From assembly GCA_002435385.1 (NCBI GenBank), contig DJMN01000034.1, forward strand, positions 1 through 64,000: 64,000 nucleotides of DNA. Reading direction: 5' to 3'. The notes beneath the pieces are model-generated. The model was not told where the DNA came from. It made no database searches and saw only the letters and a program-made list of their open reading frames with translations. The translations under genes and the position numbers were made by a program. The stretch comes from Patescibacteria group bacterium UBA6489. Its GTDB lineage: Bacteria; Patescibacteriota; Gracilibacteria; BD1-5; UBA6164. Shown here one piece after another: positions 1 to 11,977 of the stretch; the first letter of the stretch is position 1; each line of letters starts with the position of its first letter.

Positions 1-1
1 A

Positions 2-1990
2 AAATTGCACTTCGTTTTTTACTTTAGTCTAAACTCACATAAGCAAAATATACTTTTAGAATTTACAGCAACTATTGATTTACAAAATGAATTTATATCT
101 AAAAAATATTTAGATAAAATTATTTATAAATATGATCTAAAAGAATTTAGACTAGATGGATATAGTAAAGAAGTTGATATATTAAAAGCAGATATGGAGC
201 AAAAAGATAGAATATTACAAGCATTAATTTTAAGTCAATACAGATTAAAAATAGCAGAGAAAAATAAAATATACTGTAAACCTGTTATATTATTTAAAGC
301 ACAAAAAACAATAGCAGAAAGCCAAGAAAATTTAGAAAATTTTAATAAACTAATAAAAAATCTAAGCCCAGAAGATTTGAAAAATATAAAATCTAAAACA
401 AAAGAAAAAGTTATAATAAAAGCTTTTGAGTTTTTTGAAAAATCTAATATAGATTTAGAAAGTCTAGTAAAAGAATTAAAAGAAGATTTTGCACCTGAAA
501 AATGTTTAAGTGCAAATGATGATAAAGAAGCCTCAAAAAATCAAATATTATTAAATACCCTTGAAGACAAAAATAATCAAATAAGAGCAGTTTTTGCAGT
601 TCAAAAATTAAATGAGGGATGGGATGTATTAAACCTTTTTGACATAGTAAGACTTTATGACTCAAGAAGTAATGTTATAGATAAAAGAACATGAAAAGCT
701 AAAGTTTGACCTCAAACCATTTCAGAAGCACAACTTATTTGAAGAGGTGCTAGATATTTCCCCTTTTCTACAAATAAAGCTTTATGAGAAGATAAATATA
801 AAAGAAAATTTGATAAAAAAGATGAAGAAGAACTAAAAATATTAGAAACCTTTTATTACCATACAAGCTTTAATAGTTCTTATATAACAGAAATTAGACA
901 AGCATTAATTGAAACTTGAATGTTTGACGAAAAAGAGAAAAAAACATTTAAGCTAAAATTAAAAGATGATTTTAAAAAATCTGATTTTTATAAACAATGA
1001 CTTATTTATACAAATGAAAGATTAGAAAAAAATAATTTTGATATAGATAGTTTAGAAAAAGTTTGATTAAAAAAAGAGAGGTTTGAATATACTTTGTATT
1101 CTTGAAAAAGTTGAGATATAAAAATTTTTGAGGATAAAGGAATTATGGAAAATTCTATAGAAATAATGAAAATACCTAAAACACTTGAAATAAAAGATAT
1201 AGATAAAAGAATTATAAAAAAAGCTATTGCAAGTAATGATTTTTATAGGTTTGATAATTTAAAAACTTACTTGTGAGGATTAAAAAGTATAGATGAATTT
1301 ATAAAAAGTGAAAAGTATTTAGGAGCAAAGAAAATTGATTTATTTAGTTCTAAAGATGTTTTAGAAAACCTTTGAACACAAGATATATTAAAATCAGTTT
1401 TTGCCTTGTTAAGAAACCTAGAAACAGAAATAAAAAGACAAGATGTAAAATATATATGAACAACAGATTTTAAAGCAAGAACTATACAAGATGTTTTTAT
1501 AGAAAAAGAAATAAAGGTTGATTTATCAGTAGAGCCATTTTTAAAAAATGAAAAGTGGTTTGTATTTGATAAAATAAATGCTACAAGTGAGGAAAAGGAT
1601 TTTATAAATTTATTTGAAAAGAAGTTAAAAGAACTAAAAAATAAATATACTGATATTTATTTACTTAGAAGTGAAAGACATTTTGCAATATATTCTTTTG
1701 ATGATTGAGAAAGGTTTGAGCCTGATTTTGTTTTATTTATGAAAGAAAAAACTACTTGAAAACCTATTACTTATCAAGTGTTTATTGAGCCAAAAGGAAA
1801 CCAGTTTAAAGATAGTGAATGATGATTTGAAAATTCTAGTGAGTGATGGAAGGAAAAGTTTTTATTACAGATAGAACACAAAGCAGAGATACTTGAAATG
1901 AATTTTGATAAATATAAACTTATTTGATTGCCTTTGTATAATAATGAGAATGAAGAGGAGTTTGAAATATTTTTTGATAATAAATTTTAA
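2..1990 (+). CDS. res: Type III restriction enzyme, Res (helicase-nuclease) subunit, 5'-truncated by window edge
   Basis: Res subunits pair with a Mod methyltransferase, translocate on DNA using ATP and cut it. The frame is already open at base 2, so the N-terminal DEAD-box ATPase half lies outside the window. Helicase motif VI reads QLIGRGARYFPF near bases 730-765, with its first Gly encoded by TGA. Near the C-terminus a PDFVLF segment followed by FIEPKG fits the PD-(D/E)xK nuclease of type III Res proteins. The frame ends at TAA 1988-1990, and the next gene starts 2 nt later. No mod gene is visible, so it would have to lie upstream. Family assignment is strong; activity cannot be judged from a partial gene. 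Confidence 0.9.
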
Positions 1991-1992
1991 AG

Positions 1993-3117
1993 ATGAACCA
2001 AGAACAGGAACAACAAATAAAAGACTTTGTTTATAATATGCATGAAGAAACATTTGAAAATGAAGAATGAGAACTATATTTATTGTTTTCACTAGTTTAT
2101 TATATGGCTTGATATTTTAGATGAAAATGAAAACCAAATCATTGATTTCTTAATATTATGAAAGAAAAGAAAGATACTATAAATATTCATTGGATTACCC
2201 CTAAATGATGGAGTTATAGAAAAACACATTTTTATTTATTTGTTTTATTTAAAGAACTAAATATAAAAGCTGATGTTGATTCTGTTAAGGAAAGTTTAGA
2301 ACTTTTCTTTAATATATGAAATAAATGAGAGAAAAAGAAATTTAATTATAAGAATGTTGATAATGATTCGGTTTATAGATTTCTAAATAAAGAAGAAACT
2401 ACTATATTTTTTGAAGAACCTTTATTTTTACTCTTAGAAGATAAGTTTTATGAATGGATACGGATAAAAAACAATTTTGATACAGATGAAAACATAGAAA
2501 AGATATTTACTTTAATAGATGAAAAAATAAAAGATTTTGTTGATTGAACTTTAGAAAAAAATTATTGAGTATATTCATTTAACAAACAAAAAGAAATACT
2601 ATTAAACAAACTAGCAACTTTTCAAAATCTTATCTGAAATATGTTTAAAATCTCAGAAGATAATTTTTGGGAAAAGTGAAATGAAAAAAGCTTTTGTTAT
2701 CTTTATTTTTTTATATTTTTATTTAGAAATGATTATATTTATATAAGTGATATTTCTTCTACTGATGAAATACCTCTATTTGATGAAAAATGAGACTACC
2801 TTTGCGAAAATGAAAAATACTCTTTTGGAGTTTATTTGAAACCTAAGATTATAAGTCTTATAGAATGATGGATAAAGTTAAAAGAAGTTATATTAGATAA
2901 AGTATTTGATGATGAATACAAAGAAATAACCATACAAAAGAAAAATTGAAAACCTTACTTGTTAGAATGAAATTTAGAATTTATAGGAGATGAAAATAAG
3001 TTTATAGAACTAAAAAAGAAGTTTCCTTATTCAAAAATAGAGGTTGATGTGCATGACGAAAAAATAAATAAATATAAGCTAAAAGAAAAAATTAAGCTTG
3101 AAAATAACGATAAATAA
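1993..3117 (+). CDS. Hypothetical protein next to the type III restriction gene
   Basis: A 374-residue frame with in-frame TGA codons, starting 2 nt after the res stop and so almost certainly co-transcribed with it. I recognise no domain. The protein is rich in Lys, Glu, Asp and Phe/Tyr, has no signal peptide or membrane helix, and looks cytoplasmic. The ATG is the first one after the res stop. Its position suggests an accessory role in the restriction island, but that rests on neighbourhood only. Confidence 0.75.
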
Positions 3118-3209
3118 GTAAAATAAAATTACCTGCTACTATACAGGACTTTTTACAGAATTCAAAGACACTCTACCACTATATAGAGACTTTGGAAAAC
3201 TGTTAAAAA

Positions 3210-3332
3210 ATGCTTACAGTTGAGCAAATAAGAAAAACTTTATGAGAAGATTTTTCACACTTAACAGATTCAGAAATTGAACAAATTTGAATAGAAATGT
3301 TTAATTTTTGGAGCTTAATGTTAGAGGATTAA
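3210..3332 (+). CDS. Small acidic ORF, 40 residues
   Basis: A short frame beginning MLTVEQIRKTLG with two TGA-Gly codons (LGEDF and QIGIE), ending at TAA 3330-3332 directly in front of a terminator hairpin. The peptide looks helical and acidic (DSEIEQIGIEMFNF). It sits between the restriction genes and the serine recombinase. Small helical ORFs beside site-specific recombinases are common in mobile elements and could be regulators, but no family is recognised. The terminator right after the stop is the main support that it is expressed. Confidence 0.5.
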
Positions 3333-3359
3333 GAGACCTTTAAAGTCTCTTTTTCTTTT
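3332..3359 (+). terminator. Rho-independent terminator
   Basis: AGAGAC and GTCTCT form a 6-bp stem around a 7-nt loop, followed by TTTTCTTTT. It closes the restriction/hypothetical/small-ORF transcript. Confidence 0.75.
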
Positions 3360-3424
3360 GTAATAATATCAATTATACTTATAATAAACTAAGTAGTATA
3401 ATTTTATAAAAAAGCCTTTGATCC

Positions 3425-4804
3425 ATGAAAAAAACAGCAATAATTTATTGTAGAAAATCAACAGACAGAGAAGATTTGCAACAGAATAGTTTAGAACACC
3501 AGATAAATAATTGTAAAAATACAGCTAAAATAAATAATATAGTTGTATTAGATGAGGTTGTAGAAAGTGCAAGTGCAAAGACAGGTTCTAAAAGAGCTTG
3601 ATTTTCTAGAATGATTACAGATTGTGAAAAAGGTAAAGTAGATTATATTATAGTGGACGCCCCTAATAGAATATCAAGAAATATACATGATATAAGTCTA
3701 ATTATAGAGCTATTAGATAAAAATAAGTTAAAATGAGTTTTTACAACAGAAAAATTTATTGATGCTCAAAACTCATCAGCTAAGTTTTTTCTTCTTTTTG
3801 AATTATGATTTGCTAAAAAAGATAATGAGGATAGAAGTAAAGATGTAAAAGCTAAAATGATTACAGCCTTAAATAAATGACAATGGTTAGGTAAAGCAAT
3901 ATTTTGATATAAAAATACTTGAACCAAATGAAAAAAAGATGTGAAAGTTATACAAGAAGAAGCAAAAATAGTAAGACAAGCTTTTATTATGAGGAGTAAA
4001 AGCCATACTTTACAAGAAATAGCAAATTTTATAAATGAAAAAGCTTTAGTAAACTGGAAACCTGAAAGAGTTTCAAAGATGTTAACAAATACAAAGTATT
4101 ATTGATTACAAAAATTTTGATGACAGGAAGCTTTATTTGATAGTCCTTGATATCAACCTATAATTTCAAAAGAGTTATTTGATAAAGTAAATAAAATTAC
4201 AAAAGCAGTAAGATATGATAAAAATAAAGATTTACCAAGATGTTTTACAAACATCTTAAAAGATACTCAGTGAAATAACTTATACCCCTATAAAACTAAA
4301 TGAAATATTTATTATCATCATTGAGCTAAAACACCTTACAAAATAAATATAAGTCAAAAGAAATTATTTGAGGAGTTTGAAAAACATATAAGTAATTATA
4401 ATTTTCCTAAACCTCTTGTAGCACTATCAAAAGCTACATTAAAAGAGTATTACAAAGATAAAGTAAATAATAGGAAAGCAGATTTAAAAAGAAACACAAA
4501 AGAACTAAATAAAACAAAAAATAAACTAGAAAGCTTATTTGATAAATTTCTAGAAAATGAGATAGATAAAAAAACTTATGATATTTACAAAGAAAAGTTA
4601 GAAAAACAAAAAATAGAATTAGAGGAAGAACAAAAAGCATTGAAACAGTGAGATGATAATATAATAGAAATTATAGAAAACCTGTGCGAACTTGTAGAAA
4701 ACCTTTCAGAGACTTATAAAAACTGAAATGATGAAAAAAAATGAAAAATTATTAAAGCTATGCAGTGCGAACTTATTTTAAACAGTAAAAAGAGCTTACC
4801 ATAA
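3425..4804 (+). CDS. Large serine recombinase (site-specific integrase)
   Basis: A 459-residue protein. The N-terminus, IIYCRKSTDRED, is the resolvase catalytic segment with the nucleophile Ser. DAPNRISRN follows around residues 79-87 with the conserved arginines. A Recombinase domain follows (EIANFINEK, then KMLTNTKYYG), then a long Lys/Glu coiled coil around residues 345-420, as in large serine integrases. The gene uses TGA as Gly throughout, so the element is adapted to the recoded host. It ends inside a terminator hairpin 47 nt before the tRNA-Glu gene. It probably mobilises the restriction island; attachment sites were not resolved. Confidence 0.92.
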
Positions 4805-4821
4805 AGGAAAGTAAGCTCTTT
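4789..4821. terminator. Palindromic terminator overlapping the recombinase stop codon
   Basis: An 11-bp perfect stem (AAAGAGCTTAC / GTAAGCTCTTT) starts within the last codons of the recombinase. The hairpin is symmetrical and could also stop transcription arriving from the tRNA on the other strand. There is only a short T run on the plus side. Confidence 0.65.
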
Positions 4822-4851
4822 GAAATAATAAAATCTCTTAATTTTCAGTTT

Positions 4852-4926
4852 TGGTACGCCCACGGGGAATTGAACCCCGGTTTACGCCGTGAGAGGGCGT
4901 CGTCCTAGCCACTAGACGATGAGCGC
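4852..4926 (-). tRNA. tRNA-Glu, anticodon CTC
   Basis: Read on the minus strand, it folds into a full cloverleaf. The 7-bp acceptor (GCGCTCA with TGGGCGT) has G-U pairs. The T arm is CGGGG-TTCAATT-CCCCG. The anticodon stem CGCC/GGCG carries the loop CTCTCAC, giving anticodon CTC. Discriminator A and a genomically encoded CCA follow. It lies downstream of rplK on the same strand. The serine-recombinase island ends right beside it. Confidence 0.93.
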
Positions 4927-4970
4927 ATATACTTAGACCAAAGATGATAAAACCTTTAGTCTAAAAATTT

Positions 4971-5432
4971 TTATAATTTAGCAGCAACTTCTTTTTTTGT
5001 CATACCATCAATATCTGTAGTAATACCAGAAGCTCTGGCTGTACCTTGAGCTATTTTCATAGCACCTGCAATATCTACAGAGTTTAAATCAGGCATTTTC
5101 TCAATTGCAATTTCTTTAAGTTGTTCAAAAGTAAGATTTCAAACTTTGTCCTTATTTGGAACCTTAGAACCACTTTTTAAGTTTAATTTGTTTTTGATTA
5201 AAACCGCCATTGGTGGTTGTTTTACAATGAAGTCAAAACTTCTATCTTCGTAAACAGTAATTACAACAGGAAGTTTTACTCACATTCTATCTTTTGTTCT
5301 CTCATTAAATTTTTGAGTAAATTCTTGGATAGGTACACCATGTTGTCAAAGTGCAGGTCAAACAGGAGGAGCTGGATTAGCTTGTCCTCAATTTATCTGT
5401 AATTTTATGTATGCTTTTATTGCTTTCGCCAT
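4971..5432 (-). CDS. rplK: 50S ribosomal protein L11
   Basis: 153 residues, the usual L11 length. The N-terminus, KAYIKLQINGGQANPAPPVG, is the Pro-rich L11 signature, and ALGQHGVPIQEF follows. The C-terminal rRNA-binding domain has GAMKIAQGTARASGI. It forms the GTPase-associated centre of the large subunit with L10/L12. rplA, which usually follows rplK, is not here; tRNA-Glu is next instead. The ATG (MAKAIKAYIK) gives the canonical N-terminus. An imperfect hairpin (TAGACCAAAG/CTTTAGTCTA) lies between its stop and the tRNA. Confidence 0.97.
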
Positions 5433-5628
5433 AGTATTTTTGATAAAAATTTAATACAACAAAAATTGATAAAACCTATCAATTTTTTCAGATTGTTCCA
5501 TAATTAAGAATATATTTATTTTCTCTTTATTTAATTTTCGGGATTAATTAAAGAAAAGTAATCATATTCACGATACACGATTTTAGAAGCGGAAATATTT
5601 TATAAAAAAAAAAGATAAATGCAAATTT

Positions 5629-5657
5629 TTGTTTATTTTTTGAATATATTGTATAAT
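5629..5657 (+). promoter_or_regulatory. Candidate sigma-70-type promoter
   Basis: TTGTTT and a perfect TATAAT are separated by 17 nt, ending 28 nt before the ATG at 5686. It lies in the 253-nt gap between the divergent rplK and the repeat-protein gene. Such AT-rich DNA gives chance matches, so support is modest. Confidence 0.45.
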
Positions 5658-5685
5658 AATTGTTAATAAGTCTATAATAATTATT

Positions 5686-6918
5686 ATGTGATCAGAGATA
5701 ATAGAGATTAATCTTGGAGAAGAGAAAAAGAATGAAATATTTTGAAGATTACCATCTTGATGAATAAATATTCCTTTTTTTTATAAGGATGACAATGGTA
5801 AAGAAAAGAAATATGCTTTTGTTGTTTACCATAATTCAAAGGTCCTATCAAAGTATCTTTGAAGTAATTGACAATGGATAGATAGCATAAAGCCTTTAAC
5901 GGATACTTCTTCATTTGAGGTATTTTATGATTCATTAAATGAAAGAGTTAGTAATATAACTAAATGAAATTTAGTAATAGCAGATAATACTTTAGATAAT
6001 ATAGATAGGGAAAAAGTAAGGGCTCTTATGATTATTTATTTAAAAAAAACAGAGCTTCATAAATATACTAGGGATACGCATTTAGATATAGTTTCTGAGA
6101 TAAAGTTGCTTAGATGAAATGAGTGAAATCGCAATGACTTATTTTGTGTTTTAAAATCTTGAGGGATTAATTTACCTGTATATTATAATTGAGAAACTTA
6201 TGCATTTGTTTTTTATGATGAGAGATGAAGTATTTTGCCAAAAAGAAAGTTGAATTGATCATGGGGTAATTATAGACCATGGAGACATAATTTGAACTAT
6301 TCAAATTATGATGAGATAAAAAGTGAATTTAGAAAAGTTTTAAAATGAGAGATAAGAGGTATTTTAGAAGATGATGTTGATAAGCTTTTGTCTTCTTACA
6401 AGCCTCATTTGAAGAAAATTTGTGAAGGGTTTTGAGAAGAATCTAAATCTGATAATAAAAAAGATTTTGTATCTGGGGTACCAAAGCCTGAGCAAAAAGA
6501 TAGTAATGAAGGTTTTTATTTACTTTCTTCTTGAGGTATAAATTCTATATTTTATATATGAGAAACAAAATATTCTTGGGTTTTTTATGGAAATAAATGA
6601 AGTATGTTATTAAAACAAGAGAAGCAAAAGTGATGATGGATAGAGTGAAGAGCTAGAAAAATATGAAACAATTATGATAAACTTGAAGATTTTCAAGATG
6701 ATGTTAAGGAAATAATGGATGAGAGATTTTGAAACAATTCTTTTAAAAATTTAAATTTTAATGAGCTAAGGTATATTTATATACATTTTTATGAACAGGA
6801 TAGTTGAAAAAAGAGAAGAGTAGAAAAATGAAAAGAATTAGAAAAAAAGATGATTTATGAAGTATGATATTTGCAGAAGCTTGAGTTGAAGCTATTCCTA
6901 AAGAGTGAGAGTGAGTAA
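5686..6918 (+). CDS. Protein with three internal SGGIN repeats, unknown function
   Basis: 410 residues, not recognised. Three copies of one unit are visible, starting near residues 24, 158 and 281. Each has an SGGIN core, then a stretch ending in YAFVVY, YAFVFY or YSWVFY, and then a Lys-rich or Trp-containing segment (GNYRPW, GGWIEG). The pattern suggests a small beta-rich repeat domain. No signal peptide is evident. The 3' end overlaps the next gene by 55 nt in another frame, so the two are translationally linked. Because the partner is a wall hydrolase, a wall-binding, inhibitory or chaperone role is conceivable, but this is inference. Confidence 0.78.
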
Positions 6919-9086
6919 ATGAATTTTTGTTAAAATTTTGACTTAGAGGAGATTCTTATGCGAAAATCTTCATGGAAGAAAATCAAAGTCTATTTTTGGA
7001 TGATGGATGATTGATTATATGAAAAAGATATAAATTACCATTGCAAGTTTATAGAATAAGGAAGTGAGATAATTTATCTGATAAATTAAAAGAGGCTGGT
7101 TTGGGATATTTTTATATAGATAAAATCTTTGAATATAATAAAAAGTTTAATCCTGACTTTAAAAATATAAACAGTAAGGAAACTTTGTATGTGGATAAAA
7201 GAGTACTTATGCCAGAATGGGAAACTTGATTTTATGTTGATTATGAAAGACTGGATGGTTCTATTATTATTTCACAAATATCTAAACTTCCTATTATTTT
7301 TCCTGATGGAACTAAAACTCATACTTTAGAAATTAAAGAGGATAATAGTAATAATCAAACTACCGAAGATATAAAAGATATTCAAAATAATCAAGCTCCT
7401 GAAGATGATGAGTCTGAAGTTATAAGTATTTTTTCAACTGAGGCTGATATACTATTTTATAATGAATGAATTTCTTATAATATACTTTTTAATAAAATAG
7501 CAGAAAATCAATTAAGTGTAACAATATGAGATAAAAGTTATAATATACCAGCGTCTTCTGTCTCTGAATATTTGGACGTACTATGAGATGTATTAGATGA
7601 GCATTTTTGAGAGGATAGAAACTATATATGACAAATAGCTAGAGATATATATGAGAAGTTTTTTCCTGATTTACTAAAAGAACAAAATAATAGGAAGGAA
7701 TTAGAGGATATTCTTTATAGAAGAAATTTTACTCTTAGAATAAAGCCGTTTTTAAAGTACTCAAAATCTGAGTGATATGAATATCCTATTATCAAGGACT
7801 TAAAAGATACTGAGAATTATATAAAAGATTGATATATTAAAAGATATCAATTATTGGATTTTGAAGGAATGTTTGTGAAGTTAAATGGTATATGACAAGT
7901 GGAATGAGTCAATCCTGATTATTTATGTTTTACTCCTATGGCATATGATATTATGTGAGTTATTTGAAGGAAAATTCATGATTCTACTTGAGTAATAGCT
8001 GAGATTGTCAGTTGATTTAGACCTAAGGTTCATAATGATGAGATAAAAGATTCTAGGGGAGTAAGAATAAGTTCAAAACTTTCTCCACATCAATGAGGTA
8101 ATGCTTTTGATATAGGTTTTAAATGATTAAACTGAAAAAATAGGGAAATAGTTTTCGATATATTAAAGAAATTGGATATTGAGTGAAAAATAATTCTAAC
8201 GAGAGAAAGTAACCATTTTCATGTAACTGTTACAAATCCTGAAATAAGGAAAAAATATGATCAACATGTTATAGACACAAAAAAAACAAGAAGAAGGAGA
8301 ATTCATGCTTTGAAGATGAAAAACTTTCTTAAAAAGGAACAAATACTTGCTAAAATATCTCCTGATAATCTTCTAGAGTGAGAAGATGATAGAGACAAGT
8401 TTAGATTATGAGAGTATTTGAAAGAGAATGGTTTGCCTCATTCTACAAGAAAGTTATTAAAGGAATTAATGAAAAGGTATATGGGAATAGATTCTTCTGA
8501 TTTTTCTAGGAAGGAAGATGTTTACTCTTATCGTATGGAAATAATGATAAGGTTTTTATTATCTATTGAGAGTGGCTGATGAAATTTAAATGCACAGCAT
8601 TCTAAGAGTAGTGCTAAGTGAGCATTTCAATATTTAGATTGATATAAAGCTAATTTAGATAGGGTAGAAGATGAAAATTGAGATCCTTATTATAATAGGA
8701 GTAATCGCTTTTCTTCTTTTGATAATGCGTTAAGAAGGGCTGCTATACATTTTACATGATATCAAAGGTGAGATGGTAATATTGATTGGTGAGATAATAG
8801 GATACCAGAGTACATTTGGTATGCTTATCGTTATCCATGAGTTATTTCTCCGACGGATTTATCTGCTGAACAGATGATGAATTTATGGCTAGTTGATATA
8901 TTTATGAAAGATGGAACAGATAAAGCCTTGAATGAACTACTTTTGAACTGAAAAGTATCTTCTTTGAAAAAGCTTTATTGATTTCACCATACAAATGTGG
9001 ATGGTTCTGAAAAAACAGCAGATGTTGTTGATTTGAAATATAGTATTTATAAAAATGAGTGAATAAAATCTTGAAAATTCAAGTAG
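6864..9086 (+). CDS. Multidomain cell-wall hydrolase: LysM-like, M15 peptidase and lytic-transglycosylase-like domains
   Basis: 740 residues. A LysM-like segment (VYRIRKGDNLSDKL) lies near residues 55-75. Near residues 405-455 an M15 (D,D-carboxypeptidase-like) site is recognisable: SPHQGGNAFDIG supplies His409 and Asp416, and NHFHV supplies the HxH pair at 451/453. From about residue 569, ESGGGNLN followed by AKGAFQY resembles the Glu-centred transglycosylase fold. No typical signal peptide is present, so export is unexplained. The ATG at 6864 overlaps the upstream gene by 55 nt; a later start is possible. Likely substrates are the peptide and glycan of peptidoglycan, either its own or that of a host or prey bacterium. 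The fusion of three wall-related modules is notable. Confidence 0.82.
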
Positions 9087-9189
9087 TTTTTATTGGGATA
9101 AAAGTTACTGATGACTTTTGTATAGATTAGATGTAGTAGTGAAACTTAAGATTGGTACTATGATATTCTTGAAAATAAAAAATTAATAC

Positions 9190-9217
9190 TTGACATATTA
9201 AGATTAGTATATAATAT
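9190..9217 (+). promoter_or_regulatory. Candidate promoter
   Basis: Consensus TTGACA at 9190-9195, then TAATAT at 9212-9217 with 16-nt spacing (TATAAT two bases earlier at 14 nt). It ends 33 nt before the ATG of the next gene. Confidence 0.55.
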
Positions 9218-9250
9218 AAAATATATTGTTCTTATTTAAATTATATCTTT

Positions 9251-9898
9251 ATGAATTCTTTTGGAAACATTCTTATTACTCATTGAAGAGTAGAAAAACC
9301 AACAAAAGTTGTACTGAAAACGGGGATTCCAATGAATCTTAGTTCAAAATGAATAGAAGAAACAAATGCACTTATAGATAGGGGTTCGAAACAGGTATTA
9401 TCTTTATTACCAGATAATTTTGACAGCATATTTTATTGAGTTCCAACTTGATTAGGAGAGAAGATGAGAATTATTGATAGTCCAGTTTCAACTCAAGTTC
9501 CAAATCATTTAAAACAAACTGCTGCGATATATGCAAGTAGGTTTGGAAAGATTTTGGGACGTAATATTCATCTTATATGAACTTCTGCTTTATCCCTTCC
9601 AAAGTTAGATTTACAAAAATATCTTTCATCGGATGAGCTTGCTGTAATTAGTAGTTCACTTCCTGCAAATAAGCCAAAGGATATTTCGTTGTATAAAGCA
9701 GCTATGCAGACACTTATGGCGAAAAGTGAGTTTAAAGATATTATTTTAACCCGTTTTGCAGATATGAATGAAAAGTTTCCTGAATGAATAATATGAGCAA
9801 CTAATAAAGAATTAGTAAAAATATCTGTTTGAATAACGAATGCTGGACCAAATTCTATATATCATTGTTTTGAAGATAACGTTGACGTTATAAAATAG
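9251..9898 (+). CDS. Hypothetical protein, possibly histidine-phosphatase-like
   Basis: 215 residues. The start, ILITHGRVEKP followed by MNLSSKGIEETNAL, loosely recalls histidine phosphatases (RHG, then LS..G..QA), but the catalytic Arg is replaced by Thr and no second catalytic His is obvious. The phosphatase reading is therefore weak. The middle is Ser/Leu-rich and there is no membrane helix. It has its own promoter-like sequence and ends at a strong terminator, so it appears to be a single-gene unit. Confidence 0.7.
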
Positions 9899-9937
9899 AA
9901 AAAACAGTTTATTCAGAAAAAGAATAAACTGTTTTTT
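9899..9937. terminator. Strong bidirectional terminator
   Basis: A 16-bp perfect stem (arm AAAAAACAGTTTATTC) with a 7-nt loop and T runs on both strands. It lies between the convergent 9251 gene and the VirB4-like gene. Confidence 0.9.
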
Positions 9938-9947
9938 CTTGTAGTTT

Positions 9948-11828
9948 TTATTTAGTAGTTTTTTTATCAATAATTTGTTCTTCATAGAAACTTGCTACTA
10001 CTTGGATTCATACATGTTCTGATCATGCGAAAAATAATCATTGTCAGATACTAGCATTTAGTAGTATGTAGCTTTCTTGTTCTGTCAATTTAAATACATC
10101 TTTGATTACATCAATTGATGCACTAGATTGTTTAAGAAGTAATTGTATAGAGGAGTTTGTTATGATTGGTTTTCAGTAGTCACTTGTCATAAAGTCTTCT
10201 ACATCTTGAGTTATAGTAGTGACTCATAGCTTATATTTTCTTGCTCTTTTTACTAGTCAGAATAGGAATTTTGCTGAGTCTTCAAATTGCATGATATTCC
10301 AAGCTTCATCTATAACGAGTAATCTCTTTTTATTTGAACTTCTTACTTTATTCCAGATGTGACTTAGTATGACATACATTATTGTTGGTCTAAGTAAATC
10401 ATCCAAGTCTCTTACAGAGAATACTTGTAATCATTCTTTTAAATCTATATTTGTTCTTTGAGAGAATATTCATGCAAATATACCAGATGTATATTTTTCT
10501 AATCTTTTTATTAGAGAGCTTCCTCCATCCATAGTTTCTAGGACATCGGCTAAGTCTTTCATAATAGGAATTTCTTTTCCTATTATGTTGTCATCTTCAA
10601 AAGTGATTCATTTTAGACTATATGTCGTTGTGATAGCCTTTTCCATTATAGATTCTTCTTCTGGAGTCATTTTTCCTAGCATAAGGTTCATAAGTCATAG
10701 CAAGTTTATAATTGCTGTTCTTAGTAAATCTCAAGGGTGTTCTTCACTGTCTTTTAGAGCTAAAGGTAAGTCAAATGGATTTATTCTTTCTTTAGAGTTT
10801 AGGTTAACATCAAGATAGCTTCATCATACTGTTTCTACTAGTGGTCTGTATTCATTTTCAGGATCTATTACTATTACATCTGTTCATAGCATCATACTTC
10901 TAAGTATTTCTAGTTTTACAGCAAATGATTTTCAAGAACCTGATTTTGCGAATACTACCATATTGGCATTTTCCGACATGAATCTATCATATAGTATCAG
11001 AGAATTGTTATGAGTGTTTATTCAGTATAGGATACCATCATCATGACTTAGACTAGATGATGAAAATGGGAATGTTGTAGATAGTCATCAAGTAGATATA
11101 TTTCTATAAACTCATAGTTCATCTTTTGCGAATGGTCCTGTTGATGTAAATCATTGTTCTGGTCTTAGGAAACATTTTTTTTGTAAAACATTTCTACCTG
11201 ATAGTAGTGTCTCAATGTCTTTTCAAATTTTTTGTAATCTATCTTCACTACTTGAATATATTGTTATGTATAGTCAAAAGTGAAAATATTTTTCTTGTCA
11301 TCTAACTAGTTTGTTTCTAAGTTCTTCTACATCTTGGATTTGTGCTTCTATAGCAGGATCATTAACCAATCATTTTTCTGCATTTATACTTCTTTCTGAT
11401 CCTAATTGGGTTAATCTCTTCTTTAAGTATTTTTGTATGTATGCTGAGTCTATTGGATAAATAAATAAACTCATATCAAATTTTACATCCCAGTTTATTA
11501 CTGGAGATAGCCAGTTTCATTCTAAAAAGTTTGGATATGCATATACAAAGAAGGTTTTTAGATATGTGTCATTTATTCTTAATTTATCATTGTAGACTTT
11601 GAAAAATTCTGGAGAGATTACATCTTTTACATATGCTAGGGCACTTTTGTAGTCCTTTTCCATGTCTAGCATTTTTTGTATTTCTTCTTTACTTTCTTTT
11701 TGGGGTTTTATATATTTTGTATCACTTTCTTTTTTTTCTGGACGAGGAGTTAGTCAATCTGAAAATTTACTGATGTCTCAAGTATATCTTTTTTTTACCA
11801 GTTCAATTAGTTTTTGTTTATTTTCCAC
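9948..11828 (-). CDS. VirB4/TraC-like type IV secretion ATPase
   Basis: 626 residues. Walker A, AKSGSGKSF, lies near residue 295 and Walker B, LLVIDEAW, near residue 505, followed by AFARK-type helices (LVKRARKYKLGVTTITQDVEDF) typical of VirB4/HerA ATPases. The N-terminal third carries the VirB4-family segment with FFVYAYPNFLEW. No ATG fits: an in-frame TAA lies shortly upstream and the best start is a GTG at 11828, with an ATT farther up as an alternative. VirB4 energises pilus or DNA transfer at the inner membrane. No other VirB genes are present; such solitary VirB4 ATPases occur in CPR genomes, where their machine is undefined. Confidence 0.88.
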
Positions 11829-11977
11829 AGAGTAAATAGTTATATGTTAAACAGATGTTTTGGTTGTCATTTTATATCACTGTGTCAGTTTGTAAAGTAG
11901 ACTTTGTTTTTACTTCTTTACAGGTGATGTTTTGTTTGGTTTAATTATTTTTTAATTGAATTTTATAAAATCAAAAG

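Noticed and set aside
4852..4926. tRNA-Glu as proven integration site of the restriction island
   Set aside because: No duplicated tRNA end could be found in the window. Large serine recombinases do not normally use tRNA genes, so adjacency alone is not enough.
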